Assembly: GCA_021825925.1 (NCBI GenBank)
Contig: JAKAFP010000002.1
Location: 186,001 to 250,000 of the forward strand
Direction of reading: 5' to 3'
From: Chloroflexota bacterium
GTDB lineage: Bacteria > Chloroflexota > Anaerolineae > Anaerolineales > Anaerolineaceae
DNA length: 64,000 nucleotides
The translations under genes were made by a program, and so were the position numbers. Below the pieces are notes generated by a model that did not search any database, had not been told where the DNA came from, and worked only from the letters and a program-made list of their open reading frames with translations. Below, piece after piece: positions 7,829 through 17,367 of the stretch. Every line of letters starts with the position of its first letter. The first letter of the stretch is position 1.

Positions 7829-10774
7829 ATGAAAGTAAACGGCTCGGCAGCAGTTTATCGTTTCATCGTTAAACCCACCACTGCCAACGACCCACGCTCC
7901 CTCGGCTACCTTGCTGACGCCCACTCGCTCTCACTCAACCAGATCACCCAAATTCAATGTCACGACCTCTACTTCGTTCGAGGAGGTCTGGACAAACCGG
8001 AAGCCGAAAAACTGGCCGCCCAACTCCTGCACGATCCCATAACCCAGTCAGTAGAAATCAACCTTCTCGAACTCCCCCTAAAAGTACAAAACCCAAACCA
8101 AATAGATCACTCCGCCTCGCGCACCATTGAGGTTGCGCTTCGCCCCGGCGTGACCGATCCCGTGGCGGAGCAGATCGTGCGCGCCGCCCACCTGCTCGGC
8201 ATCACCTCGATTGAATCGGCCTGTACCGGGCTGCGCTTCATTCTCTCAGGCACAGACCTGACAGATGAACTGCTCAATCTGGCTGCAAAACGGCTGCTCT
8301 CCAATGCCGTCATCCAGACCTATTCACTCGGCGAGATCACTCCGGCCTTTTCGACCTCCGCTCAAAGTCACGACCTGGTGGAAACCATCATCCTGCGTGG
8401 CTTGGACGATGCAGGTCTATTAGCCGTATCTTCCGCGCGCCGGGCAGCCCTCAACCTGGCCGAAATGCATACCATCCAGGATTACTGCGAACGCGAGAAC
8501 CGCGACCTGACCGATATAGAGTTCGAGATGCTCGCCCAAACCTGGAGTGAGCACTGTGTGCATAAAACCTTTAAATCACAGGTCAGCGTCAAACGTGACA
8601 AAACGGATTCACGCTCCTTTCCCTCCCATTACAGCCATCTCTTCAACCAGACCATCCGCGCGGCTACCAAACAGGTGAACGCGGACTGGGTGCTCTCAGC
8701 TTTTACCGAAAATGCGGGCATCGTCGAATTCGACGGCAAGCACGAACTCAGTTTCAAGGTCGAAACCCACAACCACCCCTCCGCCATCGAACCATTTGGC
8801 GGCGCGAATACCGGCATCGGCGGCGTGATCCGCGACGTGATTGGCGTGTCAGCCAAGCCCATTGCCTCCACGGATGTGTTGTGCTTCGGACCAGCCAACC
8901 TGCCACTCACAGACCTTCCTGAAGGCGTGCTGCATCCGCGCCGCATCGCCTCTGGCGTGGTGGCCGGCATCCAGGATTACGGCAACAAGATGGGCATTCC
9001 GACCGTCAACGGCGCCATCTGGTACGACCCGGGTTATGTCGCCAATCCATTGGTGTTCTGCGGCAGCGTCGGTTTGGCTCCCAAGGGCTCGAACCCGCAT
9101 GCCACCACACCCGGTGACCACATCATAGTCCTCGGCGGACGGACCGGCCGCGACGGACTACGTGGCGCGACCTTCTCATCCATGACCATGGATGCCCAGA
9201 CCGGTGAGGTTTCGGGGGCGTCCGTGCAGATCGGCGCCCCGGTGGTCGAAAAGGGACTGGTGGACGTGCTCATGCTGGCCCGCGACCGCGGACTGTATAA
9301 CGCCATCACCGACTGCGGTGCAGGCGGCCTCTCCTCTGCGGTGGGCGAAATGGCTTCAGAACGCGGCGGGGATGTGCAGCTCAAAAAAGTACTGCTTAAG
9401 TACCCCGGCCTCGCACCCTGGGAGATCTGGCTTTCAGAAGCCCAGGAACGCATGGTCATTGCCGTCCCCAAACGTCATCTCAATGCCTTAAGTGAATTAT
9501 GCAGCCAATACGAAGTCGAAATGACAGACATCGGCAATTTCACCGATACCGACCGTATGCGCGTTTTCCACGGAGCCAGCCTGGTACTTGACTTGGATAA
9601 TGATTTCCTCCATCACGGCATTCCACAGCGTCATTATTCGGCCAAAATTAACAAGCCCCGTTTTGAGCCTGGACAAACAGTTTGCCTCGAGGCACAAGTC
9701 AGCGTGGACCTCGGCGGCACATTACTGAATCTTTTGGCGCATCCCAATATTGCCTCAAAGGAACGCACCATCCGCGATTACGACCACGAAGTACAGGGTG
9801 GCACCGTGGTCAAACCTTTGTGCGGCTTGCAGCATGACGGTCCCTCGGATGGCAGTGTGATCAAACCGCTCGCCAGCCAAACCAACCATGCTTTCGTTCT
9901 TTCCAATGGCTTGAACCCCGAGTACGGCAAGCTCGATCCCTATCAGATGACCTGGCTGGTGATTGACGAAGCATTCCGGAACGCGGTGGCTTGCGGCGCG
10001 GACCCTTCACGTATCGCCATTCTCGACAACTTTTGCTGGGGCGACCCCACCCGGCCAGAGATCATGGGCGACCTTGTGCAATCCGCCCAGGCCTGCCTTG
10101 AGGCGGCCGTGCATTATGTCACCCCCTTCATCTCGGGCAAGGACTCGTTCAACAATGAATACTTGGGCTCGGATGGCAAGGTCCACGCCATTCCACCCAC
10201 CCTGCTCATTTCCGCCTTGGGGTTAATGCCCGACTGGCAGCAAAGCCTCACCATGGATTTCAAACACCCCGGCAGCCTGATCTACCTGATCGGTGAATTT
10301 GCACCGGCCTTTGGCGGCAGCCATTACAATCTGATCAATCCGACAAACCCCATCGAAGAAGGTCTTCCAGTTTGCAGTAAAAGCAATCCACGTTTATATA
10401 TGGCCTTATACAAAGCCGTGCAAGAAAAGCTGGTGGCCGCCTGCCACGATCTCAGTGAAGGCGGGTTGGCTGTAACGGCCGCGGAAATGTGCATGGCCGG
10501 ACGTCTCGGCGCACAGCTTCATTTACGTACCAACGAAGAACCTCTGCGCTCACTTTTTGGTGAAACCTCAGGCTGTTTCCTGGTTGAAGTGACCGCCGAT
10601 TCGCAATTCGAGTTTGAAGACCTGATGTCTAATTACGCCATCCGATTAATTGGAAAAGTGGAAGACCATCAGAACCTGCAGATCACACACGCCAAGAGAC
10701 CCATTTTGAATACACCCATAACTGACTTGTTAAGCGCCTGGAAAGACCGCAAGGTCGCAGGAGGTCAGTCATGA
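7829..10774 (+). CDS. purL: Phosphoribosylformylglycinamidine synthase with two fused PurS-like domains
   Basis: Makes FGAM from FGAR, ATP and glutamine-derived ammonia. The 981 residues are longer than small PurL (about 730) and shorter than large single-chain PurL (about 1,300). Residues 8-80 and 98-170 each have the PurS pattern; the second is clearer (RPGVTDP, LLGI, RLLSNAVIQTY). The remainder is PurL: catalytic His in TWSEHCVHKTF, ETHNHPSAIEPFGGANTG, and a second AIRS-like half with GKDSFNNE and DLSEGGLAVTAAEM. The glutaminase is separate (purQ, overlapping by 4 bp). Large PurL has an N-terminal domain resembling a PurS dimer, so this protein looks intermediate. First gene of the pur operon. 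Confidence 0.92.
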   Translation: MKVNGSAAVYRFIVKPTTANDPRSLGYLADAHSLSLNQITQIQCHDLYFVRGGLDKPEAEKLAAQLLHDPITQSVEINLLELPLKVQNPNQIDHSASRTIEVALRPGVTDPVAEQIVRAAHLLGITSIESACTGLRFILSGTDLTDELLNLAAKRLLSNAVIQTYSLGEITPAFSTSAQSHDLVETIILRGLDDAGLLAVSSARRAALNLAEMHTIQDYCERENRDLTDIEFEMLAQTWSEHCVHKTFKSQVSVKRDKTDSRSFPSHYSHLFNQTIRAATKQVNADWVLSAFTENAGIVEFDGKHELSFKVETHNHPSAIEPFGGANTGIGGVIRDVIGVSAKPIASTDVLCFGPANLPLTDLPEGVLHPRRIASGVVAGIQDYGNKMGIPTVNGAIWYDPGYVANPLVFCGSVGLAPKGSNPHATTPGDHIIVLGGRTGRDGLRGATFSSMTMDAQTGEVSGASVQIGAPVVEKGLVDVLMLARDRGLYNAITDCGAGGLSSAVGEMASERGGDVQLKKVLLKYPGLAPWEIWLSEAQERMVIAVPKRHLNALSELCSQYEVEMTDIGNFTDTDRMRVFHGASLVLDLDNDFLHHGIPQRHYSAKINKPRFEPGQTVCLEAQVSVDLGGTLLNLLAHPNIASKERTIRDYDHEVQGGTVVKPLCGLQHDGPSDGSVIKPLASQTNHAFVLSNGLNPEYGKLDPYQMTWLVIDEAFRNAVACGADPSRIAILDNFCWGDPTRPEIMGDLVQSAQACLEAAVHYVTPFISGKDSFNNEYLGSDGKVHAIPPTLLISALGLMPDWQQSLTMDFKHPGSLIYLIGEFAPAFGGSHYNLINPTNPIEEGLPVCSKSNPRLYMALYKAVQEKLVAACHDLSEGGLAVTAAEMCMAGRLGAQLHLRTNEEPLRSLFGETSGCFLVEVTADSQFEFEDLMSNYAIRLIGKVEDHQNLQITHAKRPILNTPITDLLSAWKDRKVAGGQS

Positions 10775-11550
10775 AACCAAACGCCCTGATCCTCTTTGCA
10801 CCCGGCACCAACCGTGACGGCGATGTGGCCCAAGCCCTGGCTCTCGCAGGTGCGGAATCGCAGACACTCCCACTCAAAACCCTGCGCGAAACAAAAACCA
10901 ATTGGAGTAAATACCAGATGCTCGTCGTCCCCGGCGGCTTCTCCTACGCGGACGCCCTCGGCGCCGGCAAACTGCTCGCGCTTGATCTTTCTCATTACTT
11001 CCTTGACCAGGTTCAGGCGTTTGTGTCCGCCGGAAAACCAGTCATCGGCATCTGCAACGGTTTTCAAGCCCTGGTCAAATCGGGCATCCTCCCCGGCAAC
11101 AATGCACTCACCGAAACCCGCACCGCCACCCTGACTTATAACCACGAGAACCATTTCGAATGCCGCTGGGTCAGTCTTAAACCAGTTTCGCAAACCTGCC
11201 TCTGGACGAAGGGATTATCTGAGATCATTGATTGCCCGGTTGCCCATGGAGAAGGAAATTTCACCCTAAGCAGCCTTGAAAACGCCAAACTACTGACCAA
11301 GAACGATCAAATAGCGCTGGTTTACACTCACCCCGATGGTCAAACAGCCAACGGCGTATACCCGATCAACCCCAATGGCTCGGTTATGGATATCGCCGGC
11401 ATCTGCAATCCGCAGGGCAACGTTTTGGGATTGATGCCGCACCCGGAGGACCACATTTTGTCATTCCAATCGCCTGACCGCGTTCACAGACCCAATGCAT
11501 CAGGGCTGCCGCTCTTTATCAACGGCGTTCGCTATGCCTCAGAACAATAA
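10771..11550 (+). CDS. purQ: Phosphoribosylformylglycinamidine synthase, glutaminase subunit
   Basis: Class I glutamine amidotransferase that feeds ammonia to PurL. The 259 residues show GTNRDGD near the N-terminus, the oxyanion region VVPGGFSYADALGAG, the nucleophile C95 in GICNGFQ, and a C-terminal MPHPEDH holding the catalytic His and Glu. It overlaps purL by 4 bp (ATGA), consistent with a 1:1 complex. No free purS is nearby, and the two PurS-like domains fused to PurL explain why. The length is slightly greater than Bacillus-type PurQ (about 227). Confidence 0.95.
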   Translation: MKPNALILFAPGTNRDGDVAQALALAGAESQTLPLKTLRETKTNWSKYQMLVVPGGFSYADALGAGKLLALDLSHYFLDQVQAFVSAGKPVIGICNGFQALVKSGILPGNNALTETRTATLTYNHENHFECRWVSLKPVSQTCLWTKGLSEIIDCPVAHGEGNFTLSSLENAKLLTKNDQIALVYTHPDGQTANGVYPINPNGSVMDIAGICNPQGNVLGLMPHPEDHILSFQSPDRVHRPNASGLPLFINGVRYASEQ

Positions 11551-11565
11551 CAGGAGATCAAAAGT

Positions 11566-12540
11566 ATGCTGACCACTCAAGAAATCCTTCCCGTCATTCC
11601 TTTGGCTTACGCCTCAAGCGATTTGCCCATTGCCAACCGCACAGCCGGAAAGGTGCGCGACTGGTACGATCTGCCCGGCAATCAGCGCCTGCTGGTCACC
11701 ACGGATCGGCTATCCGCTTTTGACCGCAGCCTGGCTGTGGTGCCTTATAAAGGCCAGGTGCTTAACCAGCTTTCGGCCTGGTGGTTTGAAAAGACCTCAG
11801 ACTTGATCCCCAATCACATCCTTTCCATCCCCGACCCCAATGCGGCCGTGGTGGTAAAGGTCAAACCCTTCCCTGTGGAAGTGATCGTGCGTGGATACAT
11901 CACCGGCGTCACTGAAACCGCCCTGTGGCGGCGTTACGAACTCGGGGAACGCGAGATTTACGGTTACACCTTCAAAGACGGACTGCAGAAGAATCAACAG
12001 CTGCCCACCCCAATCATCACCCCCACCACCAAGGGCGGCGAAACCGGGCACGACGAACGGCTGACATGCGCAGAAGTGGTGCAGCACGGGTACCTCGACG
12101 CCAGGAGTTGGGATACCATCCAGGCCGCCGCACTCGACATTTTCAAACGCGGACAGCAGGTAGCCCTGGCAGCCGGCATGATCCTGGTGGATACCAAATA
12201 CGAATTTGGCCTGGCGGATGACGGACGCATCATGTTAATTGATGAAGTCCACACCCCCGATTCATCTCGCTTCTGGAAAGCGGACACTTACAACGAACGT
12301 TTTGCTGCAGGCGAAGAACCCGAGAATTTCGACAAGGAATTCATCCGCCGTCATTTTGCCGCCCTCGGTTACCGCGGTGAGGGGGAACCCCCATCCGTCG
12401 AGGCTGACCTTTGGGTGCAGGCTTCACAACGCTACATCCAGATCTACGAACTGCTCACCGGGTTGACCTTCCAACCTGCGGAATACCCCGTTAATCCACG
12501 CTTGATCAAAAACCTCAAACAGGCAGGAGTGCTCGCATGA
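11566..12540 (+). CDS. purC: Phosphoribosylaminoimidazole-succinocarboxamide synthase
   Basis: Joins aspartate to CAIR with ATP to give SAICAR. The 324 residues belong to the longer form of the family, closer in length to yeast Ade1 (306) than to the roughly 240-residue bacterial enzyme. Visible motifs are GKVRDWYDL, TTDRLSAFDR, VVVKVKPFPVEVIVRGYITG, the ATP-binding LVDTKYEFG and IDEVHTPDSSR. CAGGAG precedes the ATG at 11566 by about 10 nt. It overlaps purE by 4 bp. The order purC-purE is the same as the domain order in animal PAICS. Confidence 0.95.
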   Translation: MLTTQEILPVIPLAYASSDLPIANRTAGKVRDWYDLPGNQRLLVTTDRLSAFDRSLAVVPYKGQVLNQLSAWWFEKTSDLIPNHILSIPDPNAAVVVKVKPFPVEVIVRGYITGVTETALWRRYELGEREIYGYTFKDGLQKNQQLPTPIITPTTKGGETGHDERLTCAEVVQHGYLDARSWDTIQAAALDIFKRGQQVALAAGMILVDTKYEFGLADDGRIMLIDEVHTPDSSRFWKADTYNERFAAGEEPENFDKEFIRRHFAALGYRGEGEPPSVEADLWVQASQRYIQIYELLTGLTFQPAEYPVNPRLIKNLKQAGVLA

Positions 12541-13022
12541 CACCTTTACTCGTCATATTGATGGGGTCCAAAGCCGACCTGGCGCATGCCAATAAAATCG
12601 CCGAGGCCGCACAGCCTTTCGGTTTTGAGGTTGAATTACGCATCGGTTCTGCCCACAAGACCGCATCCCATGTACTCGAACTTCTAAAAACCTACGAGGC
12701 GGATCCTCGGCCCAAAGTTTACGTCACCATTGCCGGTCGCAGCAATGCGCTTTCAGGTTTCACGGATGGCTGCGTAAGCGCCCCGGTGATCTCCTGCCCT
12801 CCATCTTCGGAGGCCTTCGGCGGTGCGGATGTCTTTTCATCGCTGCGCATGCCCTCGGGAATTGCCCCCGCCCTGGTGTTGGAACCCGCCAACGCAGCGC
12901 TGCTGGCTGCGAAGATCATTGGTGTATCAGATCCGGCCATGCGCGAAAGAGTAAAAAATTATCAAATCGCCAACCAACAGACCATTTTGACGGACGATCA
13001 AGAAGTTAAGTCCTCAAAATAA
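12537..13022 (+). CDS. purE: Class II AIR carboxylase (PurE, animal-type)
   Basis: Produces CAIR from AIR. The 161 residues keep the PurE fold signature GSKADL and SAH, but the motif after it is SAHKT rather than the class I SAHRTP, and IAGRSNALSGF replaces AGGAAHLPGM. PVISCPP and DVFSSLRMPSGI likewise match the AIR carboxylase domain of animal PAICS and the bacterial class II enzymes (Treponema type). Class II enzymes use AIR and CO2 directly, so no PurK is required, and no purK is present in this operon. Its start overlaps purC by 4 bp. The class assignment rests on motif comparison from memory; family membership itself is secure. Confidence 0.9.
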   Translation: MTPLLVILMGSKADLAHANKIAEAAQPFGFEVELRIGSAHKTASHVLELLKTYEADPRPKVYVTIAGRSNALSGFTDGCVSAPVISCPPSSEAFGGADVFSSLRMPSGIAPALVLEPANAALLAAKIIGVSDPAMRERVKNYQIANQQTILTDDQEVKSSK

Positions 13023-13052
13023 CGAACCAAATCATTATCGGAAGCAGGCAGT

Positions 13053-14495
13053 ATGGAAATAAAAAAGGATTCACCCAAAGAGGAATGCGGCGTACTGGGA
13101 ATTTTCGCCCCCGGTGAGGATGTCGCGCGCATGGCCTTCTTCGGTCTTTTTGCCCTTCAGCACCGCGGACAGGAAGCCGCCGGCCTGGCTGTTTCAGATG
13201 GCCAGGTCATTCGTCTGCAAAAAGACGTCGGTCTGGTCTCGCAGGTCTTTGATCCACAGACCATCTCCAAGATGGAAGGCAATTACGCCATCGGCCATAC
13301 CCGCTATTCCACCACCGGCTCTCCTTCCGCGCGCAACGCGCAGCCCTTCATGATTGACACGCAATACGGAACCATCTCGCTGGCGCACAACGGCAACCTG
13401 CTCAACGCTGCGGAATTACGCACCAAGTTAATGCAGCAAGGGGTGGGCATGTCTTCCACCTCGGATACTGAAGTCATGATCATGACCCTGGCCTGCTCCA
13501 AGGGCGACACCTGGTTTGACCGCATCCGCGACGCCATTCAGCATTGGGTAGGCGCTTATTCATTGGTTCTTCTCACGCGTGACCAGGTCTTCGCCGTGCG
13601 TGATCCATGGGGGTTCAGACCGCTCAGCGTGGGCATGCTGCCCAACGGCGGCGGGCACGTGGCCGCCTCGGAATTCGGCGCCCTGCGCACCCTCGGATGT
13701 GTTGCCTGCCGTGAAGTGCTGCCCGGTGAAATTGTCTCCCTCAGCGACAAGGCGCTCACCGTGTACCAGGCGCTCAAACCGCAATCTGCCACCGCCCTGT
13801 GCACTTTTGAACATATCTATTTCTCCCGTCCAGACAACACCTGGGGAGGCAGAAACATCCACCAGGTGCGCCAGCAGCTGGGCTCCAACCTAGCCAAAGA
13901 ATGGCCGGTCGAGGCTGATGTCGTCATCCCGATTCCCGATTCTTCCATCCCGGCTGCCATCGGCTATGCCAACGAATCCGGCATTCCCTACAACGACGGA
14001 TTCATCAAGAACCGTTACATCGGACGCACCTTCATTGAACCGACCGATTCCCTTCGCAAACAGGGTGTGGCGCTCAAGTACAACGTCATCATGGAAAACG
14101 TATTGAACAAGCGCGTGGTCATGGTGGATGATTCCATTGTGCGCGGCAATACAACCGGCCCACTCATTCAATTGCTGAAGCAGGCCGGCGCCAAGGAAGT
14201 GCATGTGCGCATCACCTGTCCGCCCATCATGCATCCCTGCTACATGGGTGTGGATATGGGAACACGCGAAGAGTTGATTGCCGCCAACCATGGCATTCAT
14301 GAAATCTGCAAGCTGGTGGGGGCCGATTCTCTGGCATACCTCTCGCTAGAACAAATGATGTCAGCCATCAGTACGGATAAAGGTTACTGCAATGCCTGCT
14401 TCACCGGTGATTATCCGCTGCCCGTGCCCGTCGGCATCACCAAAAATGGCTTTGAAATGCCCATTAAAGACCAGCAAGGAGCCATCAAACCATGA
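13053..14495 (+). CDS. purF: Amidophosphoribosyltransferase (glutamine PRPP amidotransferase)
   Basis: Commits PRPP to purine synthesis by making phosphoribosylamine. The 480 residues begin with an 11-residue propeptide before the expected N-terminal nucleophile C12 (KEECGVLGIF). The PRPP loop is VVMVDDSIVRGNTTG. Four cysteines, C250, C396, C446 and C449, align with the [4Fe-4S] ligands of the Bacillus-type enzyme, so this is the oxygen-labile iron-sulfur form rather than the E. coli type; oxidative control is possible. It starts 30 bp after purE with only a weak ribosome site and overlaps purD-purM by 4 bp. Confidence 0.96.
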   Translation: MEIKKDSPKEECGVLGIFAPGEDVARMAFFGLFALQHRGQEAAGLAVSDGQVIRLQKDVGLVSQVFDPQTISKMEGNYAIGHTRYSTTGSPSARNAQPFMIDTQYGTISLAHNGNLLNAAELRTKLMQQGVGMSSTSDTEVMIMTLACSKGDTWFDRIRDAIQHWVGAYSLVLLTRDQVFAVRDPWGFRPLSVGMLPNGGGHVAASEFGALRTLGCVACREVLPGEIVSLSDKALTVYQALKPQSATALCTFEHIYFSRPDNTWGGRNIHQVRQQLGSNLAKEWPVEADVVIPIPDSSIPAAIGYANESGIPYNDGFIKNRYIGRTFIEPTDSLRKQGVALKYNVIMENVLNKRVVMVDDSIVRGNTTGPLIQLLKQAGAKEVHVRITCPPIMHPCYMGVDMGTREELIAANHGIHEICKLVGADSLAYLSLEQMMSAISTDKGYCNACFTGDYPLPVPVGITKNGFEMPIKDQQGAIKP

Positions 14496-16765
14496 AAGTA
14501 TTGCTCATCGGTTCCGGCGGGCGCGAACACGCTATCGCCTGGAAACTCAGCCAATCTCCTTTATTGACTCAACTTTTCATCGCGCCTGGCAATGTGGGCA
14601 TGCAATCTTTGGGAACACTCGTTCCCCTCAACGTCGAAGACAGAGAAGGCATTCTGGCTTTTGCACAAAAGGAACGCATTGACCTGGTGGTCATTGGACC
14701 GGAAGCCGCCCTGGCCGCAGGTGTAAGCGACTTGTTGCGAAAAAACAAAATCTCCGTATTTGGGCCATCACAAGCCGCTGCCCAAATGGAGACTTCCAAA
14801 CGCTTTTCAAAAGAATTCATGCGGCGTCACAAACTTCCCACGGCGCGCTTTGTTTCTTTTACTGATTACGAAAAAGCTTGTGAATATCTTCAAACCGTCT
14901 CCTACCCGGTGGTGATCAAAGCTTCAGGTTTGGCTGCGGGTAAAGGCGTTGTGCTGCCTGAAACGCTCCAGGACGGTTTGGATACGCTGCATGTCATGAT
15001 GGTGGATGCCCGCTTTGGTCAGGCCGGTGACGAAGTCGTCATCGAAGAACGACTCAAAGGTGAAGAAGTATCGCTGATCGCTTTCAGCGACGGCACGCAT
15101 GTCTCCGTCATGCCTCCCGCCCAGGATCATAAACGCCTGTTGGATGGCGATAAAGGTCCCAACACTGGTGGCATGGGTGCCTATGCCCCTGCCCCTTGTC
15201 TCACCACCAAAGATATTCAGCTCATCACCAACACCATCCTTCAACCAACCATTGACGGTCTCGCCCAGGAAGGTCTGCCCTTCATTGGTGTTCTCTATGC
15301 GGGTCTGATGCTGACTGAAGACGGCCTGCGCATTCTTGAATTTAATGCCCGCTTTGGCGACCCCGAAACTCAGGCCGTGCTTCCGCTGCTTGAAAGCGAC
15401 CTGCTCGAGATTTTTATTGCCTGCACCCAGGGTAAACTCGATCAGGTGGATATTCTCTGGCGCGATGGCGCTGCAGTCTGCGTAGTGCTGGCTTCAGCCG
15501 GCTATCCCGAAAAACCCCTCACAGGTTATCCCATCAATGGATTGGACTTGCCCATCGAAGACGGCATGGTCTTCCACGCCGGAACCAAGCCGGATGGCAG
15601 GCAATTGGTAAATGCCGGTGGCCGTGTACTTGGCGTCACATGTTGGGATGACTCACTGCGTTCGGCTATTGAAAGGGTTTACCGTGCCGTGACCAACATA
15701 TCATTTACCGGCATGCAGTATCGCAAAGACATCGCCCAAAAAGGACTCGGCGCTTTACACAACACCACCTATCAAAGCGCCGGCGTGAATATTGAAGCGG
15801 GCAACCGTGCCGTATCCTTGATGAAAGAAGCGGTTCACTCCACCTATAACGATCGGGTGCTGGCCGGTCTGGGCTCCTTCGGCGGACTTTTTGATATTTC
15901 CAACCTGGGAGAGTCACCCGTTCTAGTCGCCTCAACAGATGGCGTCGGCACCAAGGTTGAACTTGCCGCCCGCATGAACCGTTTGAGTGGTGTTGGCGAA
16001 GACATCGTAAACCACTGCATCAACGACATTCTGGTTCAGGGCGCCAGACCCCTTTTCTTTTTGGATTATTACGCCACTGCCAAACTTAAACCCGAGTTGG
16101 CCGCTGAAATAGTCACCGGCATGTCATCCGCCTGCCGTGAAGCCGGCTGCGCCTTGTTGGGCGGTGAAACCGCCGAAATGCCAGGTGTCTACCACGAACA
16201 TGCCTTTGATGTGGCCGGCACCATTGTAGGTGTGGTGGAGCGCAGCAAGATCCTGCCTTTGAAAACGGCCATGCAGGCTGGCGATTTGTTGGTGGGTTTT
16301 GCCTCGAACGGCCCGCACACCAATGGTTATTCGTTGATCCGCAAGATCTGTCAAAACCAGGACCTGAATGCCTGGAAACCAGAGTTGAAATCCACCCTGG
16401 CAGATGCGCTGCTTGTTCCACATCGGTCCTATCTACCAGTCGTTGAACCGGCGCTGCACCTGATCAAAGGCCTGGCGCATATCACCGGCGGCGGATTCAT
16501 TGAGAACATTCCACGTGCTTTGCCTGACAACCTTCAACCGGTGATTGATCTATCCGCTTGGCCGATTCCACCGCTCTTCCAATGGTTGCAAGCCCAGGGC
16601 GGCATCGAGCTGGAAGAAATGTTCCATGTTTTCAACATGGGCATCGGCATGGTGGCGGTCATCAACCCAGATGATCTGCCCGCGCTTCGCGCCGCCATCA
16701 CCGAACCGGTGTGGGTGATCGGACAGCTCCAACCCGGCCCCAAGACAGAGGTTCTCCTGCAATGA
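14492..16765 (+). CDS. purDM: Fused GAR synthetase / AIR synthetase (PurD-PurM)
   Basis: One 757-residue protein. Residues 1 to about 420 are PurD (glycinamide ribonucleotide synthetase, ATP-grasp): VLLIGSGGREHA, KASGLAAGKGVVL, NTGGMGAYAP and LEFNARFGDPETQ. Residues from about 430 are PurM (aminoimidazole ribonucleotide synthetase): GLGSFGGLFDISNL, VASTDGVGTKVELA, NDILVQGARPLFFLDYYA and LLGGETAEMPGVY. The frame is continuous through the junction. PurD and PurM act at non-adjacent steps, and the same order is found at the start of animal GART and in yeast ADE5,7. ATG at 14492 overlaps the purF stop by 4 bp, and the next gene is purN, completing the GART order. Confidence 0.95.
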   Translation: MKVLLIGSGGREHAIAWKLSQSPLLTQLFIAPGNVGMQSLGTLVPLNVEDREGILAFAQKERIDLVVIGPEAALAAGVSDLLRKNKISVFGPSQAAAQMETSKRFSKEFMRRHKLPTARFVSFTDYEKACEYLQTVSYPVVIKASGLAAGKGVVLPETLQDGLDTLHVMMVDARFGQAGDEVVIEERLKGEEVSLIAFSDGTHVSVMPPAQDHKRLLDGDKGPNTGGMGAYAPAPCLTTKDIQLITNTILQPTIDGLAQEGLPFIGVLYAGLMLTEDGLRILEFNARFGDPETQAVLPLLESDLLEIFIACTQGKLDQVDILWRDGAAVCVVLASAGYPEKPLTGYPINGLDLPIEDGMVFHAGTKPDGRQLVNAGGRVLGVTCWDDSLRSAIERVYRAVTNISFTGMQYRKDIAQKGLGALHNTTYQSAGVNIEAGNRAVSLMKEAVHSTYNDRVLAGLGSFGGLFDISNLGESPVLVASTDGVGTKVELAARMNRLSGVGEDIVNHCINDILVQGARPLFFLDYYATAKLKPELAAEIVTGMSSACREAGCALLGGETAEMPGVYHEHAFDVAGTIVGVVERSKILPLKTAMQAGDLLVGFASNGPHTNGYSLIRKICQNQDLNAWKPELKSTLADALLVPHRSYLPVVEPALHLIKGLAHITGGGFIENIPRALPDNLQPVIDLSAWPIPPLFQWLQAQGGIELEEMFHVFNMGIGMVAVINPDDLPALRAAITEPVWVIGQLQPGPKTEVLLQ

Positions 16766-17367
16766 AAAAAGCCTCCCTCGTGGTTTTGATCTCGGGTAAC
16801 GGCAGCAATCTTCAAGCCATCATGGATGGCATTCATGATGGCACTTTGCCCGCAGAAATCAAGGCCGTGGTCTCAAACACCAAAGAGGCTTATGGTTTGG
16901 AACGCGCCAGACTGGCAGGCATACCAGCAGTGGTCAAAACAAAACGCAAAGAACAGGAACGCGAGCAGTATGACGCTGAACTGGCCGAGATCGTAAAATC
17001 CCATCAACCTGATTTTGTCATCCTCGCTGGATGGATGCGCATTCTCACTATGGCATTTATTGGCGCCTTTCCATATCGCATCATTAATCTTCACCCGGCA
17101 TTGCCTGGCACCTTCCCGGGTGTGAATGCCATTGAACGCGCCTGGCAAGCCTATCAAAAAGGGGAGATCAATCATACCGGCGTCATGGTACACCTCGTAC
17201 CTGATGAAGGTGTGGATCTGGGACCCGTCCTGGCCCAAAGGATCGTTGAGATCAATCAGCAAGACTCACTGGAAGACCTTGAACGCCGCGTTCACCAATG
17301 TGAACATGAACTGCTCGTTGAAACCATCCAAAAAACCATACTTCAATTGGAGGAGAATCATGCCTAA
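16762..17367 (+). CDS. purN: Phosphoribosylglycinamide formyltransferase (folate-dependent)
   Basis: Formylates GAR using 10-formyltetrahydrofolate. The start is ATG 16762 (MKKASLVVLISGNGSN), which overlaps purD-purM by 4 bp; an upstream GTG at 16711 would lie inside purM sequence and add unconserved residues. The 201 residues show SGNGSNLQA, the catalytic Asn-His pair in INLHPALPG, the loop FPGVNAIERAW and the catalytic Asp in PDEGVDLGPV. The stop overlaps the start of purH by 8 bp. Placing purN directly after purD-purM matches the third domain of animal GART. Confidence 0.95.
   Translation: MKKASLVVLISGNGSNLQAIMDGIHDGTLPAEIKAVVSNTKEAYGLERARLAGIPAVVKTKRKEQEREQYDAELAEIVKSHQPDFVILAGWMRILTMAFIGAFPYRIINLHPALPGTFPGVNAIERAWQAYQKGEINHTGVMVHLVPDEGVDLGPVLAQRIVEINQQDSLEDLERRVHQCEHELLVETIQKTILQLEENHA

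Noticed and set aside
17126..17359. N-terminal extension of purH into purN
   Set aside because: The extra residues are an out-of-frame reading of purN; the conserved PurH N-terminus starts at ATG 17360 with a strong Shine-Dalgarno.
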